45,575 nucleotides of DNA from JAZKFT01 sp043760535. Its GTDB lineage: Bacteria; Bacteroidota; Bacteroidia; Chitinophagales; Chitinophagaceae. Both the position numbers and the translations under genes were made by a program. Below, piece after piece: positions 24,078 to 31,926 of this stretch; within the stretch, counting starts at the first letter, position 1, and each line of letters begins with the position of its first letter. The notes under the pieces were generated by a model, which worked only from the letters and a program-made list of their open reading frames with translations, ran no database searches and was not told the origin of the DNA. The stretch spans positions 1 through 45,575 of the forward strand of contig JAYUOV010000101.1 of assembly GCA_043760535.1 (NCBI GenBank), given 5' to 3'.

Positions 24078-24761
24078 ATGGCTATCAATCTCCAAAAAGG
24101 TCAAACAATAGACCTTAGAAAAAACAGCGACGGCAGCGGAAGCGAATACGATCTTTCGCAAGTAACTATCGGCTTGGGTTGGGACATACGCAAAGCAGGT
24201 GGCGGTGGGTTTATGGGTAAATTATTTGGTGGTAAAAAGGATGAAGAATACGATCTGGATGCCATCGCTTTTTTGCTGGATGCCAATGGTAAAGTGGCCA
24301 ACCTTGGCCGTACGGTAACCGGACAAGGCGGCCAACAGGTAGGTCTTGTAGATAGCGACATTATTTTTTTTAATAACAAAAAACACCCAAGCGGCCAAAT
24401 TTGGAGTACAGGCGATAACCGCACAGGTGCAGGCGAAGGCGATGATGAACAAATTATTGTACGCCTCAACTCGTTACCAGCACAGTACGAAAAAATTATT
24501 TTCCTCGTAACTATTTACCAGGGCCAGCAAAAAAAACAGCATTTTGGAATGGTGGAAAATGCATTTATCCGTGCCGTAGATGCTAAAGGCAAAGAAATAG
24601 CTCGTTACAACATGAGCGGCGACGCTACCTACACCGGTATGAGCGGATTAATTTTTGCCGAAGTATATCGCAAAAACGGCGAATGGAAATTTCGTGCATT
24701 AGGCGAACCAAAAATGGAAGACAGTTTTGTGCCGATTTTGAAGCAATACGTTAATAGTTAA
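24078..24761 (+). CDS. TerD family protein with internal glycine-rich insertion
   Basis: A 227-residue TerD-domain protein, longer than its neighbours. After the shared MAINLQKGQ start it carries extra segments: a polar serine-rich stretch (RKNSDGSGSEY) and a glycine-rich insertion (KAGGGGFMGKLFGGKKDEE) directly before the calcium-binding motif YDLDAIAFLL. The second acidic motif is GDNRTGAGEGDDEQ. The remaining core (QKKQHFGMVENAFIRAVD) matches TerD. The insertion could be a membrane- or partner-binding loop (inference). It is probably part of the Ter complex with the other two TerD paralogues. Confidence 0.9.
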   Translation: MAINLQKGQTIDLRKNSDGSGSEYDLSQVTIGLGWDIRKAGGGGFMGKLFGGKKDEEYDLDAIAFLLDANGKVANLGRTVTGQGGQQVGLVDSDIIFFNNKKHPSGQIWSTGDNRTGAGEGDDEQIIVRLNSLPAQYEKIIFLVTIYQGQQKKQHFGMVENAFIRAVDAKGKEIARYNMSGDATYTGMSGLIFAEVYRKNGEWKFRALGEPKMEDSFVPILKQYVNS

Positions 24762-24883
24762 TGGAGAATGGATACTGGTAAAACGAGAACAGAGAATGAA
24801 TAATCGTAAACTGGGTACGAAAAAAAATGTTGAATAATTTACTAACCTATGGCTTCGGCCTTGGGTAACACTCCAAAATAAAA

Positions 24884-25579
24884 ATGACCTCTCGAATAAG
24901 GCATATTTCATTCGATTTGTGGATGACACTAATACGAACGCATCCGGAATACAAAAGAAAAAGGGCAGAGTTATTCTGCCTTTTTTTTTCTGTACATAAT
25001 CTGGAATTGGTAGAAAAAGCCATCCGAAAAATCGACCTGATGGCCAACCATATAAACGAAACCACAGGCGGAAATATTGATGCTTTGGAACTGTACATGA
25101 TGGTGCTGCAAGAAGTGCATCCGGATTGGAAAAGCTTTGGCATCGATGCCCTTCAAAGCTTTTATGCCGAAACGGAAAAGCTTTTTAAAATGTATCTTCC
25201 ACTGGCTGTGGACGATTCGGTTACCGTAGGTTTGCAATTGGTTTCGGATAGCGGTATTACGATGAACGTACTCAGTAATACAGGATTTATAAAAGGTGAT
25301 ATGTTGCGAAAAGCTATTGAACAATTGGGCTGGGCTTCGTATTTTAAATTCACTATTTTTTCTGACGAAACGAGCCACAGTAAGCCCAGCAGCAAAATGT
25401 TTCAGGAAGTTTGGTCTGGTGTGATAATGCTGAACCATACAATTGATAAAAGTGAGGTGATGCATTTTGGCGATAATCCTTTTGCCGATGTGGAAGGTGC
25501 CGAAAAATTTGGGTTTTCAACTGCACATTTTTTGCCTGAGGTTGGTAGTTTTTGCCATCAAGTGAAGCAGCGGATATAA
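24884..25579 (+). CDS. HAD-superfamily protein of the Ter cluster
   Basis: A 231-residue HAD-fold protein. Motif I is FDLWMTLI: the nucleophile Asp11 is kept, but the usual second Asp (D+2) is Trp13. Motif II is LSNTGF, motif III the Lys in HSKPSSKMF, and motif IV GDNPFADVEGA, so the remaining catalytic set is intact. In phosphatases of this fold D+2 is the general acid/base, so the chemistry may be altered. HAD proteins next to terD and a PRTase are part of the biosynthetic module described for Ter clusters in comparative-genomics work by Anantharaman, Iyer and Aravind. In the same direction the PRTase gene follows, now separated by an Rpn-type nuclease gene. Confidence 0.85.
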   Translation: MTSRIRHISFDLWMTLIRTHPEYKRKRAELFCLFFSVHNLELVEKAIRKIDLMANHINETTGGNIDALELYMMVLQEVHPDWKSFGIDALQSFYAETEKLFKMYLPLAVDDSVTVGLQLVSDSGITMNVLSNTGFIKGDMLRKAIEQLGWASYFKFTIFSDETSHSKPSSKMFQEVWSGVIMLNHTIDKSEVMHFGDNPFADVEGAEKFGFSTAHFLPEVGSFCHQVKQRI

Positions 25580-25609
25580 TAAAAAGTGTGGTTTTATTGA
25601 GTTGTAGTC

Positions 25610-25621
25610 ATTTCTATATAA
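25610..25621 (+). repeat. 12-bp direct repeat left of the Rpn nuclease gene
   Basis: atttctatataa here is identical to 26621-26632, so the two copies bracket the Rpn gene. It could be a target duplication or a chance AT-rich match. Confidence 0.45.
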
Positions 25622-25698
25622 CCAGGTTTTTGTTAATCAATTCATTGATAAAATACTAATTGAAATGGTGTAAATTCGTATAATTTATTGATACAAAA

Positions 25699-26595
25699 AT
25701 GAAAGCAAAATACATCAACCCGTTTACTGATTTTGGTTTTAAAAAAATATTTGGAGAGGAAGCAAGTAAGCCACTTTTGATTGACTTTCTTAATGCTTTA
25801 TTGCCATTATCCAATAAAATTATTGACCTTAATTTTAAAAATAAAGAGCAGTTAGGCCAAACCGAAGCTGATAGAAAAGCCATTTACGATATTTACTGTG
25901 AAAGCGACAATGGCGAAAAATTTATTGTGGAATTACAAAAGGCCAAGCAAAACTATTTTATAGAACGCACTATATATTATGCTACATTTCCTATACAGGA
26001 ACAAGCCGAAAAGGGCGGATGGAATTTTAAACTAAAGGCAGTTTATTGTGTAGGTATTTTGGATTTTACATTTGATGATTATGAAAGTGAACCTGAGAAA
26101 AACGAAGTGGTACACACTATCAATTTGAAAAACCAACATGGTAAATTGTTTTACGATAAACTTTCTTACATCTATTTGGAGATGCCCAATTTTAAAAAGG
26201 GAGAAACTGAGTTAGCAACAAGGCTGGATAAATGGCTGTATTTTATAAAACATCTAGAGGATTTTGAGACCATTCCATCAATTTTTAAGGATACTGTTTT
26301 CAATCAGGCTTTCGAAAAAGCAGAAATCGCTAAGTTTAATCAAGGAGAATTTGACAGTTATCAATATAGCCTAAAGGTGTTTAGAGATAATAAGAATACA
26401 TACGATTATGCAATAGAAACAGCAACTAGAGAAGGCTTGGAAAAGGGCTTGGAAGAGGGAATGGAAAAGGGAATAGAAAAGGGAATAGAGTTGAGAAATA
26501 AAGAGATAGCGAAAACATTAAAACTGAGCGGTATTTCAATTGATTTAATAATACATACAACTGGTTTGTCAAAGCAGGACATTGAAAACCTTTAA
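25699..26595 (+). CDS. Rpn family recombination-promoting nuclease / PD-(D/E)XK transposase
   Basis: A 298-residue member of the PDDEXK_2 (Rpn/YhgA-like) family. The start KYINPFTDFGFKKIFG is diagnostic. Nuclease residues fit Asp64, Glu78 and Gln80 (IYDIYC ... IVELQ). The C-terminus carries glycine/glutamate-rich helical repeats (EGLEKGLEEGMEKGIEKGIE) and a small helical end, as usual. Such proteins cut DNA and are linked to recombination and horizontal transfer. The gene is visibly more AT-rich than the neighbouring ter genes and interrupts the HAD-PRTase pair, so it looks like a later arrival. A 12-bp direct repeat lies on each side. Confidence 0.9.
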   Translation: MKAKYINPFTDFGFKKIFGEEASKPLLIDFLNALLPLSNKIIDLNFKNKEQLGQTEADRKAIYDIYCESDNGEKFIVELQKAKQNYFIERTIYYATFPIQEQAEKGGWNFKLKAVYCVGILDFTFDDYESEPEKNEVVHTINLKNQHGKLFYDKLSYIYLEMPNFKKGETELATRLDKWLYFIKHLEDFETIPSIFKDTVFNQAFEKAEIAKFNQGEFDSYQYSLKVFRDNKNTYDYAIETATREGLEKGLEEGMEKGIEKGIELRNKEIAKTLKLSGISIDLIIHTTGLSKQDIENL

Positions 26596-26620
26596 GCTGT
26601 GTATTAAGAGTTTGGTAATA

Positions 26621-26632
26621 ATTTCTATATAA
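26621..26632 (+). repeat. 12-bp direct repeat right of the Rpn nuclease gene
   Basis: Identical to 25610-25621 (atttctatataa), 25 bases after the Rpn stop codon. Confidence 0.45.
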
Positions 26633-26701
26633 GGTTGCAACCTATTGCATGAATTATAGTTCTTAGAACTGGTTTTATCTTATTTGAATTAACGACTCAA
26701 C

Positions 26702-27583
26702 ATGCAAAAAATCTTCTCACTGCATAAAATATATGCCACAAACGAAATTCCATTTTCGGAGGCAGCCTACAGCCGTTTTAAATTTGGCGATGGATTGGCC
26801 GCGGCTCAATTTGGCCACGAACTTGGCTATGCTTTTGTGGAGCAGCACCAGCAAACACTTATGCTCTTACAAGAGCAGATTGTAGTACTGGCCTCACCAT
26901 TTTCCGGAATCCCCACGGCTTCATTTTATATGAAAGAAGCTTTTGTAAAACAGCTCAACCGTTTTTTGGCACTGCACCAAAAGTCGGTGGCAGAAGAGGC
27001 TAAAATATACCGTACCACTACATACCGAATTGATTATGGCAATCTTTCGGCCGAGGAAAGGCTGGCATTAATTGGCAACGATTCCTTTTATACCGACAAG
27101 CATTTCCTGGCAGGTAAATTCCTCATTTTTATTGATGATATACGCATCACCGGCAGCCACCAAAAAGTTATAGAGCAGATGATGCAGCGGCAGGGTATAA
27201 CCAATCCACATTGCTTTGCCTATTTTGCCGAGCTGGCCAATAACACCATCCACCCCAACATAGAAAATTACCTGAATTATTTCGAGGTAAAATCGCTGGA
27301 TGATTTACGTTCGTTTATCTTTAGCCACCACTTTAGTTTTAATACCAGGGTGGTAAAATTTTTGCTGGCTGCCGATATCATGGTACTGGATGGTTTGCTA
27401 CAGGAAGCCCCGGCCACGTTTGTAGAAAGCCTGGCCGACTGGGGTATTAGCAACAGCTACCATACCATGGAAGAATACCAACACAATTTCAATTTTTTGT
27501 TAACCATTTTACATTTAAAACAAACAACTTTTTATGGCAATCAATCTTCAAAAGGGACAAAGAGAGAACCTGAACGCACCTAA
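26702..27583 (+). CDS. Ter-cluster phosphoribosyltransferase-domain protein
   Basis: A 293-residue protein with a PRTase fold. The PRPP-binding loop is IDDIRITGS at residues 144-152. The N-terminal part (KFGDGLAAAQFGHELGYAF and VVLASPFSGIPTASFYM) resembles the hood and first beta-alpha elements of Ter-associated PRTases. The family is proposed to make a nucleoside-like molecule with HAD and ATP-grasp partners; here the HAD is present but no ATP-grasp gene is. Its last 50 bases overlap the start of the third terD, which implies co-transcription and coupled translation. Confidence 0.82.
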   Translation: MQKIFSLHKIYATNEIPFSEAAYSRFKFGDGLAAAQFGHELGYAFVEQHQQTLMLLQEQIVVLASPFSGIPTASFYMKEAFVKQLNRFLALHQKSVAEEAKIYRTTTYRIDYGNLSAEERLALIGNDSFYTDKHFLAGKFLIFIDDIRITGSHQKVIEQMMQRQGITNPHCFAYFAELANNTIHPNIENYLNYFEVKSLDDLRSFIFSHHFSFNTRVVKFLLAADIMVLDGLLQEAPATFVESLADWGISNSYHTMEEYQHNFNFLLTILHLKQTTFYGNQSSKGTKREPERT

Positions 27584-28085
27584 GTTTACCATCGGCCTCG
27601 GCTGGGATACCAATGCTACCGTAACCGGCGGCGATTTTGACCTGGATGCTTCCGTTTTTTTATTAAACGAAGGTAAAAAGCTGGTAGGCGACGACTACTT
27701 TGTTTTTTACAACAACCTTAAAAGCGGCGATGGCTGTGTGGAACACACAGGCGATAACCTTACCGGCGATGGCGATGGCGACGATGAACAAATACTGGTG
27801 GACCTGAGCAAAGCCAATGCAGCCGTTAGCGAAATAACCGTTGTGGTAACCATCCACGAAGGTGAGGCCCGCAAACAAAATTTTGGACAGGTTCGCAACG
27901 CCTTTATTCGTGTGGTAGATGGCGCCGGAACTGAAATTTTAAAGTACGAACTGGATGAAGATTTTAGCATAGAAACTGCCGTAGAATTCGGCCGCATTTA
28001 CAAAAAAGCCGACCAATGGAAATTTGAAGCCGTAGGAACAGGTATGAAAAGCGGGCTAGGAGACTATTTGAACCGGTATCAGTAG
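27534..28085 (+). CDS. TerD family protein (third paralogue)
   Basis: A 183-residue TerD-domain protein, the most canonical of the three. Calcium motifs are DFDLDASVFLL and GDNLTGDGDGDDEQ. The core ARKQNFGQVRNAFIRVVD and YELDEDFSIETAVEFGRIY is nearly the same as in the first paralogue, so the two probably arose by duplication. The ATG at 27534 lies inside the 3' end of the PRTase gene, a 50-base overlap in another frame. Confidence 0.93.
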   Translation: MAINLQKGQRENLNAPKFTIGLGWDTNATVTGGDFDLDASVFLLNEGKKLVGDDYFVFYNNLKSGDGCVEHTGDNLTGDGDGDDEQILVDLSKANAAVSEITVVVTIHEGEARKQNFGQVRNAFIRVVDGAGTEILKYELDEDFSIETAVEFGRIYKKADQWKFEAVGTGMKSGLGDYLNRYQ

Positions 28086-28221
28086 CCCCCCGGTCCCTCG
28101 GTGGGGGAGGACAGGGTGGGTTTGGATTTTTAATGTTCAATAATCAATTATCAATCTTCAAATTTCAATTAGAGAACCGTACTATTTCAGCAGTCTTTAA
28201 TAATCAATTTCTATAAAAATT

Positions 28222-28899
28222 ATGACGTCAGTATTAAAGCTTATTGCTTTTTCAGGTCTTGTGTTTTTACTTACCGGTTGCCTCAATGCAAAGAAAATGG
28301 ATAAGCAGGTTGCATTACAATATCCCGATTTTAATGCACCATCAAAGAAAAAAGCAGTAGATAACAACATTACAGTTTCTACGAGTTTAACCGCTAAGGA
28401 TGGGCTTGCTTCCACCACAGAAACCAAAACAAGTAAATTTTTGCCCTTGCTGGTATATTGGAGTTGGATTTATGATAACAACGTTACCTTAAACCCACAG
28501 ATACCGCTTAATAATTTAAGGTCGTCTGTAAATACGTTTGCAAAAAAAGAACTCATCGGTAAATTACAAGGTAAAAAATTAGATATCGTTGTAAATCAGA
28601 TACCCAATAAATTTTCCCTTCGGGACAAAGCACATATCATTTTTTTTGGCTATGCTATTAATTGGGACAATGTCTTCTTAGAGGCTGAAAAAACAGACCT
28701 GCAAATTTCTTACAATGTGAAAACCGATTCAGCTATTGCTAAAAATGGACACATTACAATACCTTACCCATCAGACAGACAAAATCTGGGTATGTTCAAA
28801 AGCTGGACATCGGCCTTATCTGAATACCTGTTACAGTACGATGACAATATTAAAACGATGGGAAAACTTGTAGTTGAAAAACTGGTAAAGGAACTATAA
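28222..28899 (+). CDS. Predicted lipoprotein in the Ter cluster
   Basis: A 225-residue protein with a type II signal: hydrophobic LIAFSGLVFLL then the lipobox LTGC, so Cys20 should be lipidated. The mature part is mixed alpha/beta with a VYWSWIYDNN segment and an IVVNQIPNKFSLRDKAHIIF block. There is no recognised domain. It is in the same direction between the third terD and the first terY and probably belongs to the island, which would place a component in the periplasm or outer membrane. The function is unknown. Confidence 0.7.
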   Translation: MTSVLKLIAFSGLVFLLTGCLNAKKMDKQVALQYPDFNAPSKKKAVDNNITVSTSLTAKDGLASTTETKTSKFLPLLVYWSWIYDNNVTLNPQIPLNNLRSSVNTFAKKELIGKLQGKKLDIVVNQIPNKFSLRDKAHIIFFGYAINWDNVFLEAEKTDLQISYNVKTDSAIAKNGHITIPYPSDRQNLGMFKSWTSALSEYLLQYDDNIKTMGKLVVEKLVKEL

Positions 28900-28954
28900 T
28901 CGTAAGAAAGGAATAATAGGCAACAATAAAATCACTCCTCACCACACACATAAT

Positions 28955-28984
28955 AAAAATCATAAATCCTAAATCATAAATCAA
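28955..28984 (+). repeat. AATCATAAATC-type spacer before terY-1
   Basis: Degenerate units of aaatcataaatcctaaatc run directly into the start codon of the first terY. Like tracts precede the second terY (29975-30040) and iscU (13640-13705). Confidence 0.5.
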
Positions 28985-29620
28985 ATGCGTCGTCTCCCCG
29001 TTTATTTGTTGCTGGATACCTCTGGTTCCATGCATGGCGAACCAATCGAAGCTGTTAAGAATGGTGTACAGGTGTTGGTATCCACACTTCGGCAAGATCC
29101 GTATGCTTTAGAAACGGCCTACCTCAGCGTAATTACCTTTGGCAGTACAGCACAGCAGGTGGTTCCGCTTACCGAGTTAAGCAGTTTTCAGCAGCCCGAT
29201 TTGGTAGCCAATGGTACCACATCGTTAGGCGCTGCCTTAAAATTATTGGCCGAAAGAACCGATGCCGAAGTAGCCAAAAGCACTGCCGAAGTTAAAGGCG
29301 ACTGGAAGCCTATCGTCTTCCTAATGACCGATGGTGAGCCCACCGATGATGTACAAAGTGGTATTAACGAATTTAAAAAACGCAAGTTCGGAATGGTAGT
29401 AGCCTGTGCCGCCGGCCAGGGTGCCAACACCAATATTTTAAAAAATATAACCGACACTGTGGTGCAGTTAGATACTGCCGATAGTGCTACTATCAAAGCC
29501 TTCTTTAAATGGGTAAGTGCCAGCATTGGCACCACCAGCCAAAAAATAGAAACCGGCAAAGAAGTAGGTGGCTTAGATGAATTGCCACCGCCACCGCCAG
29601 AGGTGAATGTGGTGGTGTAA
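28985..29620 (+). CDS. terY: TerY-type von Willebrand factor A protein 1
   Basis: A 211-residue vWA protein. The MIDAS metal site is complete: D11, S13 and S15 in LLDTSGSM, a Thr in NGTTSLG at about 78, and D116 in MTDGEP. After the vWA fold comes a polar linker and an end of LPPPPPEVNVVV. In Ter systems TerY works with a zinc-ribbon Ser/Thr kinase and a PP2C phosphatase; those two genes are in this window at 41869-45044. A close paralogue lies 422 bases downstream. Confidence 0.92.
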   Translation: MRRLPVYLLLDTSGSMHGEPIEAVKNGVQVLVSTLRQDPYALETAYLSVITFGSTAQQVVPLTELSSFQQPDLVANGTTSLGAALKLLAERTDAEVAKSTAEVKGDWKPIVFLMTDGEPTDDVQSGINEFKKRKFGMVVACAAGQGANTNILKNITDTVVQLDTADSATIKAFFKWVSASIGTTSQKIETGKEVGGLDELPPPPPEVNVVV

Positions 29621-29632
29621 CAATAAAAAAAT

Positions 29633-29720
29633 AATGTTCAATAACCAACACTCAACGAACAATTTTCAATGCAGCAACACCAGTTGAAATTTGAAAATTG
29701 TTTGTTGAATATTGAACATT
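29633..29720. repeat. Palindromic element after terY-1
   Basis: The left arm 29633-29669 and right arm 29691-29720 are near-perfect reverse complements (shared aacaattttcaa and aatgttcaata), apart from a 7-base insertion and one mismatch, around a 21-base centre. It lies 12 bases after the terY-1 stop and could fold in the mRNA 3' end. Confidence 0.7.
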
Positions 29721-29770
29721 AAAAGAGTTGTAGCTATTCTTTTTAGCCCAGCCGCATAGCCCTGATTGGG

Positions 29771-29794
29771 CGACATTGGCGACGCTCCATTCAT
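29771..29794 (+). repeat. Dispersed repeat with 18-bp core, copy 2
   Basis: Contains the core cgacattggcgacgctcc, with the upstream context cctgattggg shared with copy 5. It lies between the two terY genes. Confidence 0.85.
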
Positions 29795-29882
29795 CTAATT
29801 GCAACTATTGGGCTTTTATCGGCAAGGGTTTATTTTACAAAAAAATAAACACAAACCATCAGAATAATAACTCCTGAAAATC

Positions 29883-29970
29883 AAGCCCCAAAGGGGCGAA
29901 ATAAATAGCCCAGGGCAAAGCCCTGGGATTATAAACCACGAACGACTAAGCCCTGAAAGGGCGAAATAAT
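29883..29970 (+). repeat. GC-rich double-hairpin dispersed repeat, copy C plus half copy D
   Basis: Copy C (29883-29927) has the aagccccaaaggggcgaa hairpin, the spacer ataaatag and a cccaggg/ccctggg hairpin. A half element (29946-29970, aagccctgaaagggcgaa) follows. The remaining DNA up to the second terY is a tract of aatcccaaaatcc units. Confidence 0.8.
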
Positions 29971-30042
29971 ACCAATCCCAAAATCCCAAAATCCTAAAAT
30001 CCCAAAAATCATAAATCATAAATCCCAAATCGTAAATCCCCC

Positions 30043-30678
30043 TTGAGACGCCTCCCCGTATATCTCCTCCTCGACACCTCCGGCTCCATGAAAGGAGAGC
30101 CGATAGAAAGCGTAAAAGTAGGCTTGCAAACCATGGTTAATTCGTTGCGGCAAGATCCCTTTGCTTTAGAATCTGTGTATCTCAGCATCATCACTTTCGA
30201 TAAAGATGTAAAAGATATTTTGCCCCTAACCGAACTGGAGAGTTTACAGTTACCCGAAATTATTACACCCGATAGTGGCCCAACCCATCTTGGAGCAGCC
30301 CTCGAAATGCTCTGCCAAAAAGCCGATGCCGAAGTAATGAAAGGTTCCGAAACACAAAAAGGCGATTGGATGCCACTAGTATTTATCATGACCGACGGAA
30401 GCCCAAGCGATTTGCAGAAATACAGGGAAATGATTGTGGAAGTAAAAAAACGCCATTTCGGAAACATTGTAGCCTGTGCCGCCGGCCCCAAGGCCAAAGA
30501 CGATATGCTGCTGGAACTGACGCCCCATGTAGTGCACCTCGACACCACAGACAGCAGCACCTTCTCCCAGTTTTTTAAATGGGTAAGTGCATCTGTAAGC
30601 AGCGGCAGCATGAGCGTAGGCGCCGGTGGCGAAGTGCCGCTGCCACCACCACCGCCAGAAGTTCATATTGTTATTTAG
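30043..30678 (+). CDS. terY: TerY-type von Willebrand factor A protein 2
   Basis: A 211-residue paralogue of the preceding protein, the same length and about half identical by eye. MIDAS residues are kept: D11, S13 and S15 in LLDTSGSM, the loop GPTHLG, and the Asp of MTDGSPSD. The same proline-rich end is present (LPPPPPPEVHIVI). The start is a TTG at 30043, supported because MRRLPVYLLLDTSGSM aligns exactly with the ATG start of its paralogue and no ATG exists upstream in frame. A TTG start suggests lower expression than the first copy. It probably serves the same kinase-phosphatase system. Confidence 0.9.
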   Translation: MRRLPVYLLLDTSGSMKGEPIESVKVGLQTMVNSLRQDPFALESVYLSIITFDKDVKDILPLTELESLQLPEIITPDSGPTHLGAALEMLCQKADAEVMKGSETQKGDWMPLVFIMTDGSPSDLQKYREMIVEVKKRHFGNIVACAAGPKAKDDMLLELTPHVVHLDTTDSSTFSQFFKWVSASVSSGSMSVGAGGEVPLPPPPPEVHIVI

Positions 30679-30807
30679 TTAATAGACGTTTCGGTAATAG
30701 CTTAACTGCTGCCTAACTACCATAAAAAATCTACAAATAAAACTGGGCATTCAAGGGTTCAAATAATGTGTATTTTTTACATTATTATAAAATGGAATCA
30801 CTTTCTG

Positions 30808-31803
30808 TTAACCAACAGAAAAGTATTGCAACTCTTCACTAAAATCCACATGGCACAGTCGCTGTTGTAACAGTTTGGTTTTCTCCAGCATAGTGGCTAA
30901 AAACTGCTGGTGACGCACAGAAGTTGGGTGCAGCGACCGATGGTTTTTTGCATGCACAATTTTGCCGATCTCCTCCATGTCTTTCTGTGTGGCTTCTGTA
31001 ATGCAGGCTGCCACAAATTTTTCCCACACATACTGCGTGGCCTGATAGTTGGGGTGCACCATATCTTCTGCATAAAAGCGGTAATCCCGCAGGTCATCTA
31101 TAATTAATTCGTAGCTGGGAAAATAAAAAATATGGCTGTTATTTTCCAGCATCTGATGTACTGCTGATATCAGCAAAGCCTTGCTGCGGTTGTTTTCTAC
31201 CAGTCCTTCTCTGTGGTGGCGCACCGGGCTAATGGTGAAAATAATATTGGCCGAAGTATTGAAACCTCGTATGGCCGATACCATATTTTGGAGGCTTGTA
31301 TGTACTTCATCTGCACGCAGCAGCCGATGGTTAAAATGCTGTTGCGGTACTTTATGGCAGTTGGCGGCCGTTTGGTTTTGCTGGCCACCCAGCGAATTGT
31401 TTTTAAGTTCGTACACCCACGAAGAGCCCAATGTAATAACCACCCATTTTGCTGTTTTTAAAAACGAATGTGCATGGCTAACGGCATCATTCATCATTTG
31501 TAAAGCAGTTGCTGCTTCGGGGTGCGAAAACTGGCCATGGTGTTCCCAACTCGTACATAAATCGTTGAACAGAAATAAGTCATCCGGCAGGTATTTTTTG
31601 TTGGCAATGTAGGCGGCCACAGCCGTTTCTATACTTCGTGGATTGAACAAAATGCCATGCGGATTTTCCAATACCTGAAATTTGTGGGCCGCCAGCCGCT
31701 TGCTGATATGATCGGTAAAACAAGACCCTAGCAGCAGGATTTTTTCCTGTAATTCTATTTGTTGGGTAAATGGTTTTACTTGTAGTGCTAGCCTGAAATC
31801 CAT
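30808..31803 (-). CDS. GSCFA domain-containing protein
   Basis: A 331-residue protein of the GSCFA family, named for its N-terminal motif, seen here as LLLGSCFTDHI (residues 23-33). Other conserved parts are ENPHGILFNPRSIETAV, VITLGSSWVYEL and FTISPVRHHREGLVENNRSK, followed by YFPSYELIIDDLRDYRFYAEDMVHPN. The order of Ser and late Asp-x-x-His-like elements resembles SGNH/GDSL esterases, so an acyl or acetyl hydrolase is plausible, but the family is uncharacterised. There is no signal peptide. It is transcribed opposite to the terY genes and downstream of HMG-CoA lyase, with a dispersed repeat between them. Confidence 0.85.
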   Translation of the reverse strand: MDFRLALQVKPFTQQIELQEKILLLGSCFTDHISKRLAAHKFQVLENPHGILFNPRSIETAVAAYIANKKYLPDDLFLFNDLCTSWEHHGQFSHPEAATALQMMNDAVSHAHSFLKTAKWVVITLGSSWVYELKNNSLGGQQNQTAANCHKVPQQHFNHRLLRADEVHTSLQNMVSAIRGFNTSANIIFTISPVRHHREGLVENNRSKALLISAVHQMLENNSHIFYFPSYELIIDDLRDYRFYAEDMVHPNYQATQYVWEKFVAACITEATQKDMEEIGKIVHAKNHRSLHPTSVRHQQFLATMLEKTKLLQQRLCHVDFSEELQYFSVG

Positions 31804-31926
31804 GTTGGGTAATTAAGCGGTAAATGTATTGGGCATTTGTGGGGCGCCATGCTGGTGCCAAGCTCTAGCCGATAAAACTGTGGCAATAATTACAGGAATT
31901 TAGATGGGTTTCATAGTAGCAACCAG

